NCBI GenBank assembly: GCA_021521415.1
Contig: JAIQDT010010017.1
Location: forward strand, 1-64,000
From: Bidens hawaiensis
Lineage: Eukaryota; Streptophyta; Magnoliopsida; Asterales; Asteraceae
DNA length: 64,000 nt
Direction of reading: 5' to 3'
In this document: positions 56,889-64,000 of the stretch, in pieces
How positions within the stretch are numbered: position 1 is the stretch's first letter
How the letters are laid out: every line of letters begins with the position of its first letter
Program-made: the position numbers and the translations under genes
Notes under the pieces: generated by a model
Told to the model about the DNA's origin: nothing
Databases searched by the model: none
What the model saw: the letters and a program-made list of their open reading frames with translations, nothing else

Positions 56889-58978
56889 TGTGACATCTGC
56901 CCAATCCGACCCGATCCAGGTACCCGTTTTCGAATCCGATTCTTTTTATGATTTAAAATTTGATTATTAATCTTTGTAAATTTAACATTAAATAAATTAT
57001 ATATATTTTTATATTACTTATAATAATTTCTTCCCGCCGTCCCGCCTCTTCTTCTCTCTTGTCGCCGTCCCACCTCCCTTTTTCTCTCTTGTCGCCGTCC
57101 CGCCCCTCTGCTTAACCCTTGCGCCTTGAAACCCTTTTTTCTCTTAACTCTTTGCTTGTCCTTTGGTTCTTCCCGCCTAAGGATGTCTGCGCAGCTCCAC
57201 GCGCCAGACTCCTTACAAGGAAGCCTGCGCGAAGACCGACTGTTCCTGCGATACGCGAGGCGAACTGTTCCCACAGCGCGCTAAGAATGGTAGTTCTTCC
57301 CGCGGCGCGCTATGAATGGTAGTTCATCCCGCGGCGCGCTAAGGATTGTAGTTCTTCCCGCGGCGCGCTAAAAATGGTAGTTCTTCCCGCAGCGCGCTAA
57401 GGATTATAGTTCTTCCCGCGGCGCGCTAAGAATTATAGTTCTTCCCGCGACGCGCTAAGGATTGTAGTTCTTCTCGCGACGCGCTAAGGATTATAGTTCT
57501 TCCCGCGGCGCGCTTAGAATTGTTCTCTGTCTGCCTCCGCCCTCGCGCGCGCTCGAATCTTCTCGCGCTAGACCTTAAGTCTTTTCTTCTGTTTAGGTCA
57601 GCCTGTATGCTTTTAAAATATCTTATCTTTTGTATGAGCACTGTAGGTCAGTTCCGACATCTGTCCGAAAAGCCACTTTCGGCGCAGCATGCGCACCAAT
57701 CCTATTGGTTGACAGAAAAGGTGACTGACATAATCTTTTGAAATCTTCTTTTTGCATGTCTTGAACAGTGTTTTTCTGACTCCTCCCATGCTTGACCTGT
57801 AACCTGTCAGCCTTTTCCCCATCCCCTGCAGCTGCCGGCATATCCTTTGATATCTTTTGCTTTTGTTTTCTTGTGCTTTGTTAAGATCTTTTCCTTCTTT
57901 TAAGGGATTGTGTTCCCTTGGGTTTTTCCTATAAATTAAGCTAATTTTAGTTAACACTTCACACACTACACTTAAAACACTCCCCAAATCTCTCTCCCTT
58001 TGCCCTCTGCTTGAGATCTTCAGCGCCTCCAACTCCTCTCTTTGCCTCCTTCTTCTCTTCTGTTCTGCCCAGATTCTCGGTAAATAATTAATATATAATT
58101 TTTTCCTTTTAAATAATTTGTTTAAGTGACTTACTGCATATATTCAAGACATTAAAAACCAATCGTTAAACCGATAACCTCTTATTTATAGGTTAACTTG
58201 TGCTTGTTTAAAAGTTGGTTCTTGCATTATCTTTCAACGCACCGTTTACAAGTGAGTAATCTCGTACTTAATCCCCTTTTATTTTTAATGTTTTGGGATG
58301 TTCATGTGTTCGTACAACTTGAGTCTTAAACTTGTTTATGAAATTTATGTGCGCAAAACCCCATGTGTTATGGACGTTTACTTGGCTGTTTATTTGTATG
58401 TGTGAATCATTAACCGCTTTGTTCGGCCTATTCCGAAGTTTTCATGGATCCATTAGATGAACACGGGAGACCTATCGTTTACAGTTTTCTTGTTTTGTTA
58501 GCACATGCACGTTTGATTGTTTGTTTTTGTGCTCGATTGGGAGCACGGATTGAACTAGAGCTATGATCTATTTAGGCTTGATCATAATCTGATTACACCC
58601 TATGTTAAACCCCAGTTAAGCACATGTTGCGCGCAGTGTTTGTTATTATCTATTTATATCTATTAAACTTGATTTCTCACCGACACGCAAGTGTTGACGT
58701 TTTATTTTAACACATGTTCAGGTTTGCTGTAGCTGCTTTTGGGAATCTCTTGGACGCGTAGGATGTTTTCTTTTTGTTTGGACCTAGATTAAAATGTAAC
58801 AAGACAAATTATGTTATTTAAATATTTTAAGTTATAATATGATTTATGTTACTTTATGTCGTGTTCTGCGTGCGCAATGAAATGTATTTATTAAATATTG
58901 ACACCCAAATAGTGTCGCGAGTAATGAAACAATACGTGGCGCCCCGATGTATAATCCGCCATCGGTCGGGGTGTTACA
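56889..58978 (+). repeat. Chromovirus 3' LTR
   Basis: Nearly identical to the 5' LTR, with 13 substitutions and 2 small indels seen by eye. It includes the 29-bp array (57274-57527) and a TATA box (57929-57937), and is followed by the TSD ATCTG. Confidence 0.95.
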
Positions 58979-58983
58979 ATCTG

Positions 58984-59642
58984 CGCGTGAGAATAAAGAG
59001 AAGACCTCGCGCATCCTCAGGATTGGCGCATATCACACATGCACATAATCAACCTCGTCCTTATCCAAATCAGGATTAGGGCAACCTTGATTGTGCACGT
59101 CAGACAACCTTCCAGAAGGTATCTTTTTAAGGAATAAGAATATGCTGATGTTGACAGCTGCCAATGAAAGGTGGACAACTCAGCATAAACCATGTGCTAC
59201 CACGTGATTATAACTAATGAAAAAGCACCAGTTGTCCCCAAGGACACGTGGCGCAAAGCAATTGGAGGAGGCCAGCAAGGCCCTGATTAGGTCTGAGCCC
59301 AATCATTGGAAACCCTAGCACTATAAATACCACATCAACTCCACAAGGAAATATCATCAAAGAACACACAGTCACATCCAACTACACAGTATTCAGCTAT
59401 ATCAAGCAATACTCTCCAAATTTCCTTACAATCATATTATTATCTTCTCCTACAAACACTTATTCTCACACCGGAGGGTTACCCCAAAGAGGACCCCTCT
59501 GTCCCTTTCTGAGGGGTAAGTTTACGGTGCTGTTCATTTTGTAGGTGGAAGAACCCAGATCCCAGTGAACCATCGGTGGAATAGCATAATCACACCCGAG
59601 GAAAGTAGATCGTCCACCAGTGAGTCGATCCACGCTTCTTCA
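58984..59642 (+). repeat. Tat-element 5' LTR, second part
   Basis: It continues GCGCATxxCACATATGC-type sequence from before the chromovirus. It has a TATA box (CTATAAATAC, 59321-59330) and ends ...CGCTTCTTCA at the primer site. Total LTR length without the insertion would be about 960 bp. Confidence 0.7.
59321..59330 (+). promoter_or_regulatory. TATA box of the Tat-element LTR
   Basis: CTATAAATAC, followed about 30 bp later by a CA-rich start region (AAATATCATCAAAGAACACA). Confidence 0.7.
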
Positions 59643-59643
59643 T

Positions 59644-59658
59644 TGGCGCCATCCACTG
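59644..59658 (+). promoter_or_regulatory. Tat-element primer binding site
   Basis: TGGCGCCATCCACTG lies one base after the LTR end. TGGCGCC-type primer sites are usual in Tat-lineage Ty3 elements, where they pair with a tRNA other than iMet; I cannot name the tRNA with certainty. Confidence 0.7.
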
Positions 59659-59709
59659 TTACAACGGCAACAAGATCTCATCAGATCTCTAAAAAAACAA
59701 ATTATCACC

Positions 59710-62301
59710 ATGGTTTCTGGTGCTCGTAACGTCGATCAAGTTCTGGAGGATATTGAACGTGAGGATGTTAATGAGGGACAGCAGTTTCTGAGGGGGCCGC
59801 GTGATTCTACGCGCACCACCAGTAACCGTCCCTTCATCACAACTCCTCACGGCCAGACTGAAACTCCTCCAGACGATCTCACGTTACAAAATCTTGCCGG
59901 CACGAAACAAGAAGGACCAATGGGTCCAGAAGATGAAACCAATGACCCTAAGGAATGGCTCATAAACGAGCAACGACATTTAATGGACAAGTACAATGAA
60001 ATGGTCAAACAGAAAAAGTTAGCCGACTTAACACAAAGGCTAGCGTTTGACAAGCAAGCCATTCAGGGAACAAAAAGGGCGCGCGCGCCGGAAGAGGGTC
60101 ACTCTGTTCACACTGAACACGCTGAGTTTAGTGATGAAGAAGTGCACAGCGTCAGGAAGACGCGAGATACTCATGCAGGAGGCTCACAGCTCCACGCGCA
60201 CGTAAACATGGCGCCTGGAGCCAGAGCCGATCTGGATCTGCACACACCATACAGCCCACCAGTGAGAGGGCAAGTGGATGTAACCACACCGTACAGGCCA
60301 GCCATCTTGGTGAAACATTCAAAATTCACCGAGCGTATCGCGAAGGCCCCCATCCAGCACAAGACCAAGATGCCAAGTGGTTTGGGTAAATATGACGGCA
60401 CAACAGATCCAGACGATTTCTTACAAGGTTTTTACAACACTGGAAACCTAGAAAGCTGGACGATGCCAACATGGTGTCACATGTTTGCTCGCTGCCTCAC
60501 GGGCGCGGCGCGTGTCTGGTTTGAAAGCTTGCCTACTGGGCAAATCGATGGGTTCGAGGAACTATTGGAAAAGTTCCAAGCTCACTTCGTACAACAGCGC
60601 AGACACACGCGCGACCCTGATGACATCATGCACTGCGTGCGCAGGAATGATGAAACGATTGAAGACTACATCACTCGTTTCAATCAGGAGTCTCTGGCAA
60701 TCGGAGGTATCACTGAGCAACTATTGCGCGTGGCCTTTATACAAGGCGCGCGCAGTGATCAACTCCGCCGAGCTCTTGTGAGCAGAGATGGCATGCCCAC
60801 CACTTGGGCCAAATTAATGGAAGCATCGCGAGTCTTCACGAGAAACGAAAAACAGATTGCCCAAGATAGAGCGAGAGAAAGAGGGCATCAAGCAGAGGCA
60901 CCGCGCAGCAGCGAAAGAAGGGGCAAACAGAACACTGTATGGTCCAGGTTGCAATCAACCAGTTTTTCTTCCGCAGAAAAACAAGCGCAACCAAGCTCAC
61001 CCCAGCCCCAAAAAGACGTTCGTAATCGCGGGGAGGGTGACAAGAGGGAAGGCGGCAGAGATCCTAGCAGACCTCTGCCAAGAATCTGGACTCCCCTCAC
61101 TAAAACACCTTCACAAGTGTTAAGCACTGAGAATGTCCAGTTCAAAAGCCCCAAGTCACTACACTACAAGGGACCATCAAACAGTGGCAAGTACTACGAG
61201 TTTCACAAGTCCACGGGACACAACACTGATGCATGCCATCACTTGAAGGATGCAATTGAAAAAGATGTGAAATCAGGCAAGCTGGCTCACCTGGTGAAAA
61301 ACCCAAGACCAGAAAGTGAACAACCAGAAGCAGCCTCTGCCAGCAAAAAGTACAAAAGAATCTGTGTAGCCGAGGGAGGAAGGCAAGGGCAAACATCAAG
61401 AAAGAGAAGCGCGCAAATCCAAGGAGATTGGCGCGAGCAACAAGTAATCTTCCCAAGAATCAGGGGAGGCCCTTCTATCAGCAGTCCTCTTGTCATCACT
61501 ACACACATTGCTCATTACGAAGTGTCAAAAGTCCTGGTGGACACTGGCAGCGAATCAGACATCATGTATGAGCAATGTTTCAGAAAACTGGATCCGGCAG
61601 ACCAAGCAAGGCTTGAAATTGTGAATGCACCAATCTCTGGTGTGTCAAATGAAATCATTCACCCCCTAGGTCAAATACAATTTGAGCTAACTATGGGGGA
61701 TGAGAAACACAAGCGAGCCGAAGTTGTCAACTTCTTGGTCTTGCCCACCACTTCTTGCGACAATATGATCTTGGGTAGAGGAACGATTGCCCAATTTAAC
61801 GCCATACCGTCGCCAGCGCACGGCGCGTTGGGGTTCCCAACACCAACAGGTGTAACTTTTGTATACCGAGATCATTTGTGTGCAGTGACAAATACTCCGC
61901 GGGAAGGGAGAATGAAACTTCCAATGGCAGACAACGCGCCAGAGGAATGGATTCTCAACCCAAAATTCCCGGAGCAGAAGATCACAATTGGCGCAACGAT
62001 ATCAGACGACACGAGGTTGAGAATGAAAAGATTACTCACGGCATATATGTCGGTCTTCGCGTGGCAACACTCTGATATGACTGGGGTTCCGCGAGACCTG
62101 GCACAACATTCTCTCAACACGTTCAAGTCTGTAGAGCCAATTGCTCAAAAGAAGAGAGTCATGGGGGATGAGAAAGCGAGGGCCATGAATGAGCAGGTTG
62201 AGGATCTACTGCGCGCAAACATCATCCGCCCGATACGATACCAGACATGGGTAGCCAATCCTGTGATGGTAAAGAAAAGTAACGGGTCATGGAGGATGTG
62301 C
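59710..62301 (+). CDS. gag-pol: Tat-lineage Gag, protease and start of RT
   Basis: The start chosen is ATG 59710 (CACCATGG context); the in-frame ATG at 59620 lies within the LTR. Gag core (about codons 215-380): GKYDGTTDPDDFLQGFYNT, WFESLPTGQIDGFEELLEKF, DETIEDYITRFNQESL. Next comes YYEFHKSTGHNTDACHHLKD, the lineage's Cys/His motif. The protease has VLVDTGSESDIMY (Asp near codon 611). RT begins at ANIIRPIRYQTWVANPVMVK. The frame breaks just after GSWRMC (about 62300), where one base appears missing; the same frame then runs on as nonsense to 62520. Before the break no stop interrupts about 864 codons. Confidence 0.9.
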
Positions 62302-64000
62302 TTGACTTCAAGGACCTCAACAAAGCATGCCCAAAGGATTGTTACCCCCTCCCAAACATCGACGCAAAGGTGGACTCCGTGGCGCCATTCAAGCTCAAAT
62401 GTTTCCTGGATGCCTACAAAGGCTATCACCAGATTCAAATGGCACCACAAGATGAGGACAAGACCGCCTTCAGAACCGACAAGGGCGTTTTTTGTTACAC
62501 AAAAATGCCCTTTGGTTTGAAGAATGCGGGAGCCACCTACCAAAGACTTATGGATGCCGTTTTCAGCGAGCAAATTGGAAGAAACCTAGAAGTCTATGTG
62601 GATGATTTGGTGATCAAGAGCAGGGAGGAGAAACAAATGCTCAAAGACATCGAGGAAACCCTTGGGCGCCTAAAGGAAGTTAACATGAAGCTCAATCCGA
62701 GCAAATGCACTTTCGGCGTACAAGAGGGAAAATTTCTAGGTGTAATGGTTACCAAGGATGGTTTCAAGGTGAACCCAGAAAAGGTGGAGGCCATCCTGGA
62801 CATGCCCTCGCCATCCACCATGAAAGAAGTCCAGAAGCTGAATGGTAGATTGGTTTCAATCAACAGGTTCCTAGCGAACCATGCAAGCAAATCTACCCCA
62901 TTTGTCAACACATTGAGGAATTGCTTAAAGAAAAGCCAATTCAAATGGACTCCTGAGGCCGAGCAAGCTTTCAGTGAGATAAAAGAATGTTTGATAAATC
63001 TGCCCGCGCTCACAGCTCCACTTCCTGGTGAAACTTTGACATTGTACCTATCAGCAGGAGAGCGCGCCATCGGCGCAGTATTGTTGGTGGATCGCAAGGG
63101 AATCCAAACGCCAATATACTATGTGAGTCGGGTGCTGACAGATCCTGAGACGCGCTACTCATGCATGGAGAAGTTAGTTTTGTCACAAACACACGCGTCG
63201 CGCAAGCTTCATAGATATTTCAATGGTCATCCCATTGAAGTACTGACTGGTTACAACATCCAGCAGGTCTTGCGCCGCCCCGCGCTCTCGGGAAGGCTGA
63301 CAAAATGGGCCCTGGAATTAGGTGAACACACGATCGCCTATAAACCCCGTCCAGCAATAAAGGGGCAAGTTTTAGCTGATTTCATCGCAGAAATCCCCGA
63401 AGGAAGAGTTGAAGAGGCTCAGCGCGAGGTCGACCCTCCGCGAGCCAATGATGAAGAAAATGTTTGGAGATTGTTCACTGAAGGAGCTTCAAACAACGAA
63501 GGGTCCGGCGCAGGTCTCAAACTGGTGGATCCAGAGAATCATGAATATACTTATGCCATCAGGTTGGACTTCAAGAGCACCAACAATGAGGCTGAGTATG
63601 AAGCCCTGGTGGCTGGGCTGCGCATCGCGCACAAATTCGGAGTTAAAAAGCTAGAGGCCCATGTTGATTCATACTTGGTAGCAGCACAGGTCAATGGCCT
63701 TTATGATGCCAAGGAGAACACCATGCCTCTATATCTAGAGCAGGCGAAAAAGCTCATCGAGCAATTTGACTGCTTCAGAATCATTCATATTCCGCGCAGT
63801 GAAAACAAATCTGCAGACGCGCTGAGTAAGATGGCATCAACCAGTTTCGATCACTTTGGCAAAGATGTCAGGGTAGAAGTAATGAGCAACCCGTCGGTGG
63901 TAGCGAAGTCTGTCCTTGTAACTCATACAACCCCTTCATCATGGATAACTCCAATAATGGAATTCTTGAAGGAGGGAAAGGTACCTGACGATCGCGCACA
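62301..64000 (+). pseudogene. pol: Tat-lineage RT, RNase H and archaeal-type RNase H (after frameshift)
   Basis: In the frame one base back (codons from 62301), homology continues without a stop to the window edge. RT: CFLDAYKGYHQIQM, TKMPFGLKNAGATYQ, and the catalytic VYVDDLVIKS near 62595-62625. A connection/RNase H region follows (TLYLSAGERAIGAVLL, YYVSRVLTDPETRYS) in which the usual first Asp is absent, as is common for this degenerate RNase H. The second RNase H has LFTEGASNNEGSGAG, NNEAEYEALVAGL, AHVDSYLVAAQVNG and NKSADALSKMAS. Its first acidic residue is Glu where the family has Asp. Integrase would follow beyond 64000. Confidence 0.9.

Larger units (their letters stand above)
49477..58978 (+). 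mobile_element. Ty3 chromovirus (Tekay-like), full length, recent
   Basis: It has two LTRs of about 2.09 kb with TGTGACATC...GGTGTTACA ends, a perfect TSD ATCTG (49472-49476 and 58979-58983), a tRNA-iMet primer site, gag, zinc knuckles, protease, RT, RNase H, integrase, a C-terminal chromodomain and a polypurine tract: a complete 9.5-kb structure. Only two in-frame stops interrupt the gag-pol frame. I count about 13 substitutions and 2 small indels between the LTRs (about 0.6%), so the insertion is young. Long LTRs, the iMet primer and the chromodomain suit the Tekay/Del clade. Confidence 0.95.
49175..64000 (+). mobile_element. Ty3 Tat-lineage LTR retrotransposon, split by a chromovirus, incomplete at right
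   Basis: The order is 5' LTR (49175-49476 plus 58984-59642), primer site, gag, protease, RT, RNase H and a second (archaeal-type) RNase H. Integrase and 3' LTR would lie beyond the window. The LTR start is inferred from TGAAGAGG matching the LTR end ...CTTCTTCA; without the second LTR it cannot be confirmed. The chromovirus insertion lies wholly within the LTR, so the Tat element is the older of the two. Confidence 0.75.

Overview
This window looks like nuclear DNA of a flowering plant and is almost entirely transposable elements nested in one another. I found no intact host gene. The base composition is AT-rich, with many (TA)n and (AAT)n tracts. The elements include a Tekay-like chromovirus, a Tat-lineage Ty3 element, a Ty1/copia derivative, Helitrons, hAT, CACTA, MULE and Harbinger-type elements. 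The copia Gag resembles elements I associate with Asteraceae (low to moderate confidence). Boundaries below come from reading terminal repeats and target-site duplications (TSDs) by eye.

Layout. 1-16.1 kb: a ~1 kb perfect-TSD foldback element, a GC-richer organelle-like insert next to a Ty3 gag fragment, a Harbinger-type MITE carrying a GGT minisatellite, a hAT MITE, a minus-strand solo LTR, two elements with TAGG/CCTA ends, and SINE-like heads. 16.1-22.2 kb: a minus-strand Ty1/copia derivative with nearly identical 439-bp LTRs and TSD TTCTT, which splits a SINE. It keeps gag and a protease remnant, but I see no integrase, RT or RNase H. 23.6-27.5 kb: a decayed hAT of the BED/DUF659 type. 28.3-31.3 kb: a nearly intact intronless hAT whose transposase has a single in-frame stop. 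31.5-32.7 kb: a Pack-MULE with a perfect 9-bp TSD that carries the whole reading frame, minus the start codon, of a membrane steroid-binding protein (cytochrome b5-like/MAPR).

32.9-45.4 kb: two related minus-strand Helitrons, one apparently inserted in the first few bases of the other. They enclose a CACTA element (itself holding a hAT MITE) and a Tekay-like solo LTR. 45.4-47.3 kb: a 54-bp minisatellite interrupted by another solo LTR; a related array lies at 22.4 kb. 48.1-48.8 kb: a hAT MITE. 49.2 kb to the end: a Tat-lineage Ty3 element whose 5' LTR is interrupted by a complete 9.5-kb chromovirus (TSD ATCTG, LTRs with about 13 substitutions and 2 indels in ~2.09 kb, hence recent). The Tat element runs off the right edge.

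How the parts work together: each autonomous-type element codes for its own copying or movement machinery (Gag capsid, protease, RT/RNase H and integrase for the LTR elements; a DDE transposase for the hATs). Every large coding region here has at least one stop or frameshift. The short elements carry only terminal sequences and would depend on enzymes supplied elsewhere. The most biologically interesting item is the Pack-MULE gene capture. The nested Helitrons and the pol-less copia element come next.
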